Shown here: one piece after another, positions 35,170-48,391 of the stretch
Position numbering within the stretch: the stretch's first letter is position 1
Layout: each line of letters starts with the position of its first letter
Assembly (NCBI RefSeq): GCF_006716445.1
Contig: NZ_VFPA01000005.1
Span: 372,001-436,000, forward strand
Reading direction: 5' to 3'
From: Pseudonocardia kunmingensis
GTDB lineage: Bacteria > Actinomycetota > Actinomycetes > Mycobacteriales > Pseudonocardiaceae
DNA length: 64,000 nucleotides
Notes under the pieces: model-generated
Databases searched by the model: none
Told to the model about the DNA's origin: nothing
What the model saw: only the letters and a program-made list of their open reading frames with translations
Program-made: the position numbers and the translations under genes

Positions 35170-35357
35170 TGTCCCCCGCCGGAAGTTCGCTGGGTAAGTC
35201 GGTGGATCCAGGTTCTCGCTGCGTGTGCCGGGCGGCGAGCCTCGTACCGGGCGTACTCGGCTCGTCGACCGGTGCGCGCAGCGTGGAGCTGGGCCGCCGA
35301 ATTATTCGGCGGACTTCCGGCGGGGGACACTAGGGACCGACGGGAGTGCCGTTCGTC
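35145..35357. repeat. Dispersed palindrome, copy B, split by an insertion
   Basis: Left arm 35145-35166 (GACGAACGGCACTCCCGTCG plus GC) and right arm 35337-35357 are perfect complements over 21 bp. Both arms carry CCC/GGG where copy C has CTC/GAG, a paired change keeping the stem. The loop is interrupted by a 160-bp insertion. Lies between the convergent GrpE-like and yebC genes. Confidence 0.88.
35170..35329. mobile_element. 160-bp MITE-like insertion in the palindrome loop
   Basis: Ends are perfect 17-bp inverted repeats (TGTCCCCCGCCGGAAGT at the left, its complement at 35313-35329), 20 of 21 if extended. CTAG flanks both sides (35166-35169 and 35330-35333), consistent with a target duplication. 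It carries an internal 8-bp hairpin (CCGCCGAA-TTA-TTCGGCGG, 35294-35312) and no plausible gene. The CTAG target resembles that of IS630 or IS5-group transposases, which could mobilise it; no transposase is in the window. Confidence 0.8.
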
Positions 35358-35371
35358 AGGCGGAGCGGGTT

Positions 35372-36124
35372 CTACGCGTTCACTTCTTCCAGGACCTCGT
35401 CGCTCACGTCGAAGTTGGCGTAGACGTTCTGGACCTCGTCGGAGTCCTCGAGGGCCTCGATCAGCCGGAACACCTTCTTGGCCGCGTCGGCGTCGAGCGG
35501 CACCGACATCGAGGGCAGGAAGGTGGGGTCGGCCGAGTCGTAGTCGATGCCCGCCTCCTGCAGCGCGGTGCGGACCGGGATGAGGTCGGTGGCCTCGGAG
35601 ACGATCTCGAAGCTCTCGCCGAGGTCGTTGACCTCCTCGGCGCCGGCGTCGAGCACGGCGAGCAGTAGGTCGTCCTCGGTGAGCCCGTTCCTCGGCACGA
35701 TCACCACGCCCTTGCGGGTGAACAGGTAGGCGACCGACCCCGGGTCCGCCATTTGGCCGCCGTTGCGGGTCATCGCCGTGCGCACCTCGGTGGCGGCGCG
35801 GTTGCGGTTGTCGGTGAGGCACTCGATGAGCACCGCGACGCCGTTCGGCGCGTACCCCTCGTAGGTGATGGTCTGGTAGTCCGCACCGCCCGCGTCGGCC
35901 CCCGACCCGCGCTTGACGGCGCGGTCGATGTTGTCGTTGGGCACCGAGCTCTTCTTCGCCTTCTGGATGGCGTCGTAGAGCGTGGGGTTGCCGTCGGGGT
36001 CACCGCCGCCGGTGCGCGCGGCGACCTCGATGTTCTTGATCAGCTTGGCGAACATCTTGCCGCGGCGAGCGTCGATGACGGCCTTCTTGTGCTTGGTGGT
36101 CGCCCATTTGGAGTGGCCGCTCAT
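35372..36124 (-). CDS. yebC: YebC/PmpR-family transcriptional or translational regulator
   Basis: 250 residues with the full family start GHSKWATTKHKKAVIDARRG and later motifs GGDPDGNPTLYDAIQKAKK, YEGYAPNGVAVLIECLTDN and VAYLFTRKGVV. YebC proteins bind DNA, and some help ribosomes through proline stretches. The ATG at 36124 encodes MSGHSKW, the universal start; the longer open frame upstream is not family-like. In M. tuberculosis the orthologue (Rv2603c) lies next to pdxT; here three genes of iron metabolism and a palindrome copy separate them. Confidence 0.96.
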   Translation of the reverse strand: MSGHSKWATTKHKKAVIDARRGKMFAKLIKNIEVAARTGGGDPDGNPTLYDAIQKAKKSSVPNDNIDRAVKRGSGADAGGADYQTITYEGYAPNGVAVLIECLTDNRNRAATEVRTAMTRNGGQMADPGSVAYLFTRKGVVIVPRNGLTEDDLLLAVLDAGAEEVNDLGESFEIVSEATDLIPVRTALQEAGIDYDSADPTFLPSMSVPLDADAAKKVFRLIEALEDSDEVQNVYANFDVSDEVLEEVNA

Positions 36125-36212
36125 CGATGTCCTTTCTCCGTGCACAGATCCCGTCGATCCTACCGTCGGGGCTCGGCGCGCCGGAGGCGGTGTGCGCGCA
36201 TAGGGTGCCCGG

Positions 36213-37046
36213 ATGGGGACGGTCGTGGGCGAACGCCTCGAGGAGCTGCGGGCCCGGTGCGCGCCGCTCACCTTCGCGCCGCTGCCCGAGATCGCGGCCA
36301 CGGCGCCGAGCGGGCCGGGCTGGTCCAGCGCCGCGCAGCTCGCCGCGCCCGGGTCGGCCCGGCTGGACGAGCTGCTCGCGGTCGCCGCCGCGAGCGCACC
36401 CACCGGCCCGCACGCCGTCCACGCGCTGCGCACCGTGCTGCGCGAGCTGATCTTCTGCGTGAGCGCCGCGGTGTACCTCGTGGACGCCGCGCCGGCCGTC
36501 ACCCCGGCCGGCTACTGGTGCCACGCGGGCGGGCGGACGGGCGTGGACCGCCGCCTGCTCGTCGTCGCCGCCACCGCGCGGGTGGGCGGCGCGTCGCCCA
36601 CCGGTGCCGCCGACGTGCGCCTGTCGTCCACCGAGGCGCTGGACGCGTGGGTCGCGGAGGGGTTCGTGGGGACGGTCGCGCCGCTCGTCGAGGCCGTGCG
36701 CGCCCGCAGCCGCGTCGGGCCGCGCACCCTGTGGGGCTACGTGCTCGACATGCTGCACTTCAACGCGCTCAGCGTGGCCCGCCAGCTCGGGCACGACCGC
36801 ACGACCGCGTGGGAACGGGCCGCACGGCTGGCCGATGCGCTGCACGCGGCGGGAGCGCCGCGGTTCTCCCGTCCGGAGCTGGTGCGCTTCGGCGCCGACC
36901 GGGACGAGGTGTGGGGCGTGCGCGGCGCGTGCTGCCTGGACTTCAAGGACCCGGGGCACGGGATGTGCCTGACCTGCCCGCTCCTCGACGCGGACGCCCG
37001 CACCGCCAAGTGGGCCGCCTCGGCCCTGCGGCCCGCGCGCAGCTGA
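36213..37046 (+). CDS. FhuF-like siderophore-iron reductase
   Basis: 277 residues. The C-terminal ACCLDFKDPGHGMCLTCPLL has the C-C-x10-C-x2-C pattern that binds a [2Fe-2S] cluster in FhuF. The rest is helical with low conservation. Predicted to release iron from imported ferric siderophores in the cytoplasm. GTG/ATG choice: ATG at 36213. It is followed by the siderophore-binding lipoprotein gene, and the iron box overlaps its stop codon. Confidence 0.85.
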   Translation: MGTVVGERLEELRARCAPLTFAPLPEIAATAPSGPGWSSAAQLAAPGSARLDELLAVAAASAPTGPHAVHALRTVLRELIFCVSAAVYLVDAAPAVTPAGYWCHAGGRTGVDRRLLVVAATARVGGASPTGAADVRLSSTEALDAWVAEGFVGTVAPLVEAVRARSRVGPRTLWGYVLDMLHFNALSVARQLGHDRTTAWERAARLADALHAAGAPRFSRPELVRFGADRDEVWGVRGACCLDFKDPGHGMCLTCPLLDADARTAKWAASALRPARS

Positions 37047-37062
37047 GGTTAGCCTCACCTCT
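37044..37062. promoter_or_regulatory. IdeR/DtxR-type iron box
   Basis: TGAGGTTAGCCTCACCTCT matches the 19-bp consensus TTAGGTTAGSCTAACCTAA at 15 positions, including the core AGGTTAGCCT. It overlaps the FhuF-like stop codon and lies 12 bases before the start of the siderophore-binding protein gene, so the latter is probably repressed by IdeR when iron is sufficient. Confidence 0.85.
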
Positions 37063-37073
37063 ACTGTGGGCGC

Positions 37074-38051
37074 GTGATCACGGCCGCGCCGCCCCCGCTC
37101 ACCCGCCGCGCGTTCCTCGCGGGCACCGCAGGGCTCGTCACCCTCGCGGGCTGCGCCGCCGACCCCGCGCCCACCGCCCCCGCTGCCACGCGGCCGGTCA
37201 CCCACCCGCTCGGCACGGCCGACGTCCCGCTGGCACCGCGGCGGGTGGTCTCGCTGGACTCCAACGGCGCGCTGCAGGTCGGGCTCGAGGTGGGCGCCCC
37301 GCTCGTCGCGTCCGAGACGCTCGACGGCGCCGTGACGGTGCCGGGTTACCTCCCGCAGCCGCCGCCGGGCTTCACCTCGCTCGGGTTCGACCAGCTCGAC
37401 CTGGAGCGCATCGCCGCGCTGGCCCCGGACCTCGTGATCGGCAACGTGCAGCGCGTCGAGCCCGCCTACCCCGAGCTCAGCCGGATCGCCCCCACGGTGG
37501 CGTACGAGAACGCCGGGGCCGGGCAGGACTGGCGCGACGCCGTCCGCACGATCGGCGACGTGCTGGGCGCGCGGGACCGCATCGACGCGCGGCTCGCCGA
37601 GTACGCCGCGCGGGTGGAGGCCGTGGCGGCGCGGCACGCCGCGACGATCGCCGGGTCGAGCGTCGCGCTGCTCCGGTTCACCGGGTCCGAGCTGCGGATC
37701 GTGCGCGGCGAGATCTTCGGCGCCTCGATCCTCGCGCACGCCGGGATCCGGCGCCCGCCCTCCACCGACACCCCGGGTGGCAGCGCCACCTACGTCTCCC
37801 TCGGCGAGGAGACCGTCGGCGTCACCGCCGACGCGGACGTGCTGCTCTACTTCGTCGGCGGTGGCGGGTCTGCCCGCGACGCCGCGGACACCGCGCAGCG
37901 GTACCTCTCCGGCGGTCTGTGGGCGCAGCTGCCCGCCGTGCAGGCGGGCCGGGTGGTGGAGCTGGACCCGGTGGCCTGGTGGGACGGCTACTCGGTGTCA
38001 GCCGCCCTGGCGTGCGTCGACGAGCTGGACGCCGCGCTGGCCCGCCCATGA
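37074..38051 (+). CDS. Iron-siderophore ABC transporter substrate-binding lipoprotein
   Basis: 325 residues, periplasmic-binding-protein class III fold. The signal sequence has a twin arginine (LTRRAFLAGTAGL) and a lipobox LAGC with the lipidated cysteine at residue 27, so it may be Tat-exported and anchored outside. PRRVVSLDSNGALQVGLEVG and LAPDLVIGNVQ are typical of FecB/FepB-like proteins. GTG start at 37074, directly after the iron box. No permease or ATPase gene is nearby, so it must share an importer encoded elsewhere. Its TGA is formed with the first bases of the copy C palindrome. Confidence 0.9.
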   Translation: MITAAPPPLTRRAFLAGTAGLVTLAGCAADPAPTAPAATRPVTHPLGTADVPLAPRRVVSLDSNGALQVGLEVGAPLVASETLDGAVTVPGYLPQPPPGFTSLGFDQLDLERIAALAPDLVIGNVQRVEPAYPELSRIAPTVAYENAGAGQDWRDAVRTIGDVLGARDRIDARLAEYAARVEAVAARHAATIAGSSVALLRFTGSELRIVRGEIFGASILAHAGIRRPPSTDTPGGSATYVSLGEETVGVTADADVLLYFVGGGGSARDAADTAQRYLSGGLWAQLPAVQAGRVVELDPVAWWDGYSVSAALACVDELDAALARP

Positions 38052-38098
38052 CGAACGGCACTCTCGTCGGCTAGGTGCCGACGAGAGTGCCGTTCGTC
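38050..38098 (+). repeat. Dispersed palindrome, copy C (perfect stem)
   Basis: Perfect 22-bp stem with loop TAGGT; left arm 38050-38071 starts GACGAACGGCACTCTC, right arm 38077-38098. It overlaps the stop codon of the siderophore-binding protein gene and lies 4 bases from the pdxT stop, so it probably terminates both convergent transcripts. Confidence 0.88.
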
Positions 38099-38699
38099 CG
38101 GCTACCGCGTGACCGTGCGCTTCACCAGGTCGCAGAACAGGCCGTGCACGCGCAGGTCGCCGGTGAGCTCCGGGTGGAACGAGGTGGCGATCACCGAGCC
38201 CTGCCGCACCGCGACCGCGCGCCCGGCCGCGGCGCCGGCGTGCGCGCCGCTGACCGTGCGTTCCGGGACGGTGGCGAGCACCTCGACACCCGGTCCGACC
38301 GACTCGACCCACGGCGCCCGGATGAAGACCGCGCGCACCGGGCCGTCGACCAGGCCCGAGAACGGGAGGTCGGTCTCGAACGAGTCGACCTGGCGGCCGA
38401 ACGCGTTGCGCCGCACCACGACGTCGAGCCCGCCGAGCTGCTGCTGGTCGGGCCGGCCGTCGAGCACCTCGCTCGCCAGCAGGATCATCCCGGCGCACGA
38501 GCCGTAGGCCGGCATCCCGTCCACGATCCGCTTGCGCAGGGGGTCGAGCAGGTCGAACGTCTGCAGCAGGCGGCTCATCGTCGTGGACTCGCCACCCGGG
38601 ATCACCAGGGCGTCCACCGCGTCGAGCTCGGACGCCCGCCGCACCGCCACCGCCCGCACGTCACCGCAGGCGGTGAGCGCCGACACGTGCTCGCGGACA

Positions 38700-42314
<3,615 letters not shown>

Positions 42315-42409
42315 GCGTACTCTCCTCGCGGTGGTGGGCCGGTGATCGGGGCACCGGCATCACATCGAGGACAGCGGCCTGCAGTCCAACACCGGACACG
42401 CTAGACCCC

Positions 42410-42424
42410 ACAACCAACGGTTGT
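42410..42424. promoter_or_regulatory. Palindrome between dnaE and the LysR gene
   Basis: ACAACC-AAC-GGTTGT, 6-bp perfect arms, lies 15 bases before the LysR-type gene start and just before its AGGAGG. Candidate autoregulatory operator; it is shorter than the usual T-N11-A site, so this is tentative. Confidence 0.4.
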
Positions 42425-42438
42425 CACAGGAGGACAGG

Positions 42439-43374
42439 GTGGAGCTCGACCTCGGGGCGGTGCGCGCCTTCGTCGCCGTCACCGACCACCGCCGCTTCGG
42501 CGAGGCCGCCGACGAGCTCGGGATCAGCCAGCAGGCCGTCTCCAAGCGGATCGCGAAGCTCGAGTCCGACCTCGGCGCCGTCCTGCTGCACCGCGGGCCC
42601 GCCGGCGCGGAGCCCACCGAGGACGGCGCCGCCCTCCTGGTGCCCGCACGGGCGCTGCTCGGGGCGGCGGACCAGGCCGCCGACGCCGTGCGGTCCCGGA
42701 GGCGCGCGCTGCGCGTCGACGTGCTCGGCACGCGCCTGGCCGCGACCGAGCTGGTCCGGGACTTCCACGAGGCCACCGGCGCCGACGTCGAGATCATCAC
42801 CTCCGACGGCCTGCGGTCCGCCGGGCCCGCGCTGCTGCGCGGAGCGGTCGACGCCGCGTTCGTGCGGGTGCTGGGGCCGGTCGACCCCGCGCTGGCGCAC
42901 ACCCCGGTCTGCCTCGACCCCCTGCACGTGCTGGTCGGCGCCCGGCACCCGCTGGCCGGTCGCCGGCAGGTGCGGATGGCCGAGCTCGCCAGCGCCACCG
43001 CGTGGATGCCCGGCAACACCCCGGGCACCGAGTGGACCGCCTGGTTCGCCGACCTCGCCGCCGAGTTCGCGGTCACCATCACCAACCGTGGGCCCGACTT
43101 CGGCTTCGACCACCTGCTCGACGAGGTCGCCCGTTCCGCCGACGTGCTCACGTTCGCGGGCGAGGGCGTGCGCGTGCCGTGGCACCCGGAGATCGTCCGG
43201 ATCCCGGTGGCCCCGCCGGTGCCGGTCTACGCCCACTCGCTGCTGTGGCGGCGCGCCCACCGCCACCCGCTGCTGCCCGCCCTGATCGCCCACCTGCGCG
43301 CCGGCTACCGCCCGCCCACGCGCGCGCGGGTCTGGCTGCCCCCGGCCGAGCAGCACCTGTTCGCCGACCCCTGA
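42439..43374 (+). CDS. LysR-family transcriptional regulator
   Basis: 311 residues. The winged HTH runs LGAVRAFVAVTDHRRFGEAA then LGISQQAVSKRIAKLESDLG, followed by a LysR substrate-binding fold (about 90-295). A GTG start at 42439 was chosen because AGGAGG is at 42428-42433; a TTG at 42421 is in frame but would place the ribosome site inside the gene. The effector is unknown. The adjacent malic enzyme gene is convergent with only 14 bases between stops, so it is not an obvious target. Confidence 0.92.
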   Translation: MELDLGAVRAFVAVTDHRRFGEAADELGISQQAVSKRIAKLESDLGAVLLHRGPAGAEPTEDGAALLVPARALLGAADQAADAVRSRRRALRVDVLGTRLAATELVRDFHEATGADVEIITSDGLRSAGPALLRGAVDAAFVRVLGPVDPALAHTPVCLDPLHVLVGARHPLAGRRQVRMAELASATAWMPGNTPGTEWTAWFADLAAEFAVTITNRGPDFGFDHLLDEVARSADVLTFAGEGVRVPWHPEIVRIPVAPPVPVYAHSLLWRRAHRHPLLPALIAHLRAGYRPPTRARVWLPPAEQHLFADP

Positions 43375-43388
43375 GGGCCCGCGGTGCG

Positions 43389-44783
<1,395 letters not shown>

Positions 44784-44982
44784 CCGCGCACCTTACCGGC
44801 GGCGGGCCGCGCGCCCGCACGCCGGGAGCAGCCGCCCGCGGCGCGGGCCCGGGACCGCCGTCGTCCCGCTGCTCGTGCCGGTCAGGGGTTGTGACCTCCG
44901 GGGACGGGGTGTGTGATGGCGGACACGTGACGCCCGGGCGGCGGCGCCCGGGCCTCGACGCAGTGTCGCGGAGGTGGTCCCC

Positions 44983-47169
44983 ATGTCCGGCAGAGCAGCA
45001 GCGGTCAAGGAGAGCGGGCAGCGCGCCGGGGGCCGCTCGGCCGCGCCGACCGACCCCGCCCGGCTGCGCAACGTCGTCCTCGTCGGCCCGTCCGGAGCGG
45101 GGAAGACGACCCTGGTCGAGGCGCTGCTCGCCCACACGGGTGCGATCCCGCGGGCGGGCACGGTGCTGGACGGCACCACGGTCTGCGACCACGACCCGGC
45201 CGCGGTGCGCCAGCAGCGCTCGGTCGCCCTCTCGGTCGCCCCGTTCGACCACGACGACACGAAGATCAACCTCATCGACACCCCCGGGTACGGCGACTTC
45301 GTCGGTGAGCTGCGCGCCGGCCTGCGCGCCGCGGACGCCGCGCTGTTCGTGGTGCCCGCCGTCGAGGGGCGCGAGGGCGTGATCGACCCGGCCACCGTGG
45401 CGCAGTGGGAGGAGTGCGCCGCCGTCGGGATGCCGCGCGCGGTCGTCGTGGCGCGGTGCGACCACGCCCGCGCCGACCTGGAGGCCACCATCACCGCCTG
45501 CAGGCAGTCGTTCGGCGCCGGGGTCGCCCCGCTGTACCTGCCGCTGCGCGAGGGCGAGCGGCTGACCGGTCTCTACGGGCTGCTCTCGCGGACGCCGGAG
45601 GGGCAGGAGCCCGCAGGCGCCGAGGACGCGCGCAGCACGCTGATCGAGGGGATCATCGAGCAGTCCGAGGACGAGACGCTCATGGAGCGCTACCTCGCGG
45701 GCGAGGAGATCGAGCTCGCCACGTTGGTCGAGGACCTGGAGACCGCCGTCGCGCGCGGCGCGTTCCACCCCGTCATCCCGGTCTGCGCCACGTCCGGCGT
45801 CGGGTGCGACGCCCTGCTGGAGGTACTGGTCGGCGGCTTCCCGTCACCGCTGGAGCACCCGCTCCCCCGGGTCACGGGCATCGACGGCGCCGCGCACCCG
45901 CCGCTCACCGCCGACCCCGACGGCCCGCTCGCCGCGGAGGTCGTGCGCACCTCGGCCGACCCCTACGTGGGGCGCGTGTCGCTGGTGCGGGTGTTCAGCG
46001 GCACGCTGCGACCCGAGACCACCGTGCACGTCAGCGGGCACCACGCCACCGCCCGCGCCGCGGTCCCCGCACCGCGCTCGGCGCCGGACGAGCGCTCCGG
46101 TGGTGTCGACGGCGGGCACGACGGGGGGCACGACGGCGGGGAGGACGGCGGGCACGACGCCGACGAGCGGGTGGCCCACGTCTACGCGCCGCTCGGCTCC
46201 ACGCTGCGCGAGGTCGACGCGTGCATCGCGGGCGACATCTGCGCGCTGACCAAGCTGAGCAGCGCCGAGACCGGCGACACGGTCTCGGCCGCCGAGCACC
46301 CGCTGCTGCTGTCGTGCTGGAACCTGCCCGACCCGCTCCTCCCGGTCGCGGTCGTGGCACGCACCCGCGGCGACGAGGACGCGATGGTGAAGACCCTCGC
46401 GAAGATCGTCGCGGCCGACCCGACGCTGCACCTGGAGCGCAACCAGGAGACCCACCAGACCGTGCTGTGGTGCATGGGCGAGGCCCACGCCGACGTCGTG
46501 CTCTCCCGGCTGCGCGCCGGGGGCGCCGACGTCGACACCGAGCCGGTGCGGGTGCCGATGCGCGAGACGATCGCGAAGCCCGCACGGGTGACCGGCCGGC
46601 ACGTCAAGCAGTCCGGCGGGCACGGCCAGTACGCCGTGTGCCACGTCGAGTTCGAGCCGCTGCCCCGCGGCGCCGGGTTCGAGTTCCAGTCCCGGGTCGT
46701 GGGCGGCGCCGTGCCCACCCAGTTCATCCCGAGCGTCGAGAAGGGCATCCGCGCCCAGCTGAGCCGCGGGATCTCCGACTCCCACCACCCGGCCGTCGAC
46801 CTGCGCGCGGTGCTCGTCGACGGCAAGGCCCACAGCGTCGACTCCTCCGACGCGGCGTTCCAGACGGCGGGCGCGCTCGCCCTGCGCGAGGCCGCCGCGG
46901 CCTGCGGCACGGTGCTGCTCGAGCCGTTCGACGAGGTGTCCGTGCGGGTGCCCGACGAGCACCTCGGCGCCGTGCTCGGCGACCTCTCCGGGCGCCGCGG
47001 CCGGGTGCTCGGCACCGACGTGGCCGGCCAGGGGCGCACCCTGGTGCAGGCCGAGGTGCCGTGCGCGGAGCTCCTGCGCTACGCGGTGGACGTGCGGGCG
47101 CTGACGGCCGGCACGGCGACGTTCACGCGCCGGTTCGCCCGCTACGACGTGGCGCCGTCCCCGGGCTGA
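44983..47169 (+). CDS. EF-G2-like translational GTPase with altered G4 motif
   Basis: 728 residues, EF-G paralogue similar to mycobacterial FusA2. P-loop GPSGAGKT at 35-42 and G3 DTPGYGDF at 99-106 are intact, but the guanine-specificity motif NKxD is replaced by ARCD (157-160). Domains III-V are present (RETIAKPARVTGRHVKQSGG, GHGQYAVCHVEFEPL). A His/Asp/Gly repeat, GGHD-GGHD-GGED-GGHD, occupies residues 377-392 in domain II. ATG 44983 was chosen over GTG 44974 because GGAGGT at 44970-44975 precedes it. Its role, translocation, recycling or ribosome rescue, is not known. Confidence 0.92.
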   Translation: MSGRAAAVKESGQRAGGRSAAPTDPARLRNVVLVGPSGAGKTTLVEALLAHTGAIPRAGTVLDGTTVCDHDPAAVRQQRSVALSVAPFDHDDTKINLIDTPGYGDFVGELRAGLRAADAALFVVPAVEGREGVIDPATVAQWEECAAVGMPRAVVVARCDHARADLEATITACRQSFGAGVAPLYLPLREGERLTGLYGLLSRTPEGQEPAGAEDARSTLIEGIIEQSEDETLMERYLAGEEIELATLVEDLETAVARGAFHPVIPVCATSGVGCDALLEVLVGGFPSPLEHPLPRVTGIDGAAHPPLTADPDGPLAAEVVRTSADPYVGRVSLVRVFSGTLRPETTVHVSGHHATARAAVPAPRSAPDERSGGVDGGHDGGHDGGEDGGHDADERVAHVYAPLGSTLREVDACIAGDICALTKLSSAETGDTVSAAEHPLLLSCWNLPDPLLPVAVVARTRGDEDAMVKTLAKIVAADPTLHLERNQETHQTVLWCMGEAHADVVLSRLRAGGADVDTEPVRVPMRETIAKPARVTGRHVKQSGGHGQYAVCHVEFEPLPRGAGFEFQSRVVGGAVPTQFIPSVEKGIRAQLSRGISDSHHPAVDLRAVLVDGKAHSVDSSDAAFQTAGALALREAAAACGTVLLEPFDEVSVRVPDEHLGAVLGDLSGRRGRVLGTDVAGQGRTLVQAEVPCAELLRYAVDVRALTAGTATFTRRFARYDVAPSPG

Positions 47170-47224
47170 CACCACGCCCGCGCACGGAGCCGACGATCAT
47201 GCGGCGCGGCGGTAGCGTGGGCCG

Positions 47225-48391
47225 GTGCGAGGACGCGCGGTACCGGCGTTGTGGACGGCCGTGTTCGTCGTGGCGTTCGGCACCAACGTGCCCACCCCGC
47301 TGCTGCTGATCTACCGCGACGAGCTCGGGCTCTCGTCGAACGCGCTGACCGGCGCGTTCGGCGTCTACGCCGCGGGCCTGGTGCCGGCGTTGCTGCTGGC
47401 CGGCCCGGTGTCCGACCGCGTCGGGCGGCGGCCCGTCGTCCTCCCCTTCGTGGTGCTGTCCGCGGTGACGTCGCTGCTGTTCCTCGGCGCGGGGTCGTCG
47501 GTGCTGCTGCTGTTCGCGTGCCGGTTCCTGCAGGGCGCGGTGTCGGGCGTGGTGTTCAGCGTCGGCACGGCGTGGCTGGGCGAGCTCGTCGGCGACCCGG
47601 GCCGGTCGGCCCGGTGGACGACGGCGGCGCTCGGCGGTGGGTGGGCCATCGGGCCGCTCACCTCCGGGTTGCTGGCGCAGTTCGCACCGGCGCCGACCGT
47701 GCTGCCCTACCTCGTGCACGTCGCGTTGATGCTGGTCGGGCTGGCGCTGCTGCCGGTCGTGCCCGAGACGCTGGCCGCGGCCGACCGGCGCGCGGGTCCG
47801 CTGATCCACCTCGGGGTCCCCGACGGTGCGCGGCTGCCGTTCACGCTGGTGGTGCTGCCGGTCGCGGTGGGCGTGTTCACGTTCCCGTCCACGGCCGTGA
47901 CGGTGCTCCCGCTGCTGATGATCCCGTCGATGCCGCAGATCGCGGTGGCCGTCACCGGCGTCGTCGCGGGGGTCACGCTGCTGACCGGGGTGCTCGCCCA
48001 GCCGATCGGGCGCAGGCTGGGGGCCGTGCGGGGTGGGCCCGCCGGGCTCGCCACGGGCGCGGCGGGCCTCGGGCTGAGCCTCGTCGGCGTGGGGCTGGAC
48101 GCGTGGCCGCTGCTGCTGCCGGTGGCGCTGCTGCTCGGGGTGGGCTACGGGCTGTGCCTGGCCGCGGGCCTCACGATGGTCGCCACGCTCGCGTCCCCGA
48201 CCGCGCGCGGCGCGCTCACCGGCACCTTCTACGCCTGCGCCTACCTGGGCTTCGGGGCGCCGCTGCTGCTGTCCGTCCTGGGTGGGGCCGACGGGTTCGT
48301 GCTGCCGCTGGCCGAGCTGACGGTCGTGGTCGCGGTGGTGGCGGCCGCGCTGTCCCTGCCTGCGGCGCGGCGCCTCGTCACGCCGGGGTGA
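47225..48391 (+). CDS. Major facilitator superfamily exporter
   Basis: 388 residues with 12 predicted helices. The loop 2-3 signature appears as AGPVSDRVGRRPVVL; RFLQGAVSGVVFSVGTAWLG is typical of drug-export MFS proteins. Substrate unknown. GTG start at 47225, 55 bases after the EF-G2-like gene on the same strand, so the two may share a transcript. Its 3' end overlaps the convergent NAD(P)-binding protein gene by 14 bases. Confidence 0.9.
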   Translation: MRGRAVPALWTAVFVVAFGTNVPTPLLLIYRDELGLSSNALTGAFGVYAAGLVPALLLAGPVSDRVGRRPVVLPFVVLSAVTSLLFLGAGSSVLLLFACRFLQGAVSGVVFSVGTAWLGELVGDPGRSARWTTAALGGGWAIGPLTSGLLAQFAPAPTVLPYLVHVALMLVGLALLPVVPETLAAADRRAGPLIHLGVPDGARLPFTLVVLPVAVGVFTFPSTAVTVLPLLMIPSMPQIAVAVTGVVAGVTLLTGVLAQPIGRRLGAVRGGPAGLATGAAGLGLSLVGVGLDAWPLLLPVALLLGVGYGLCLAAGLTMVATLASPTARGALTGTFYACAYLGFGAPLLLSVLGGADGFVLPLAELTVVVAVVAAALSLPAARRLVTPG

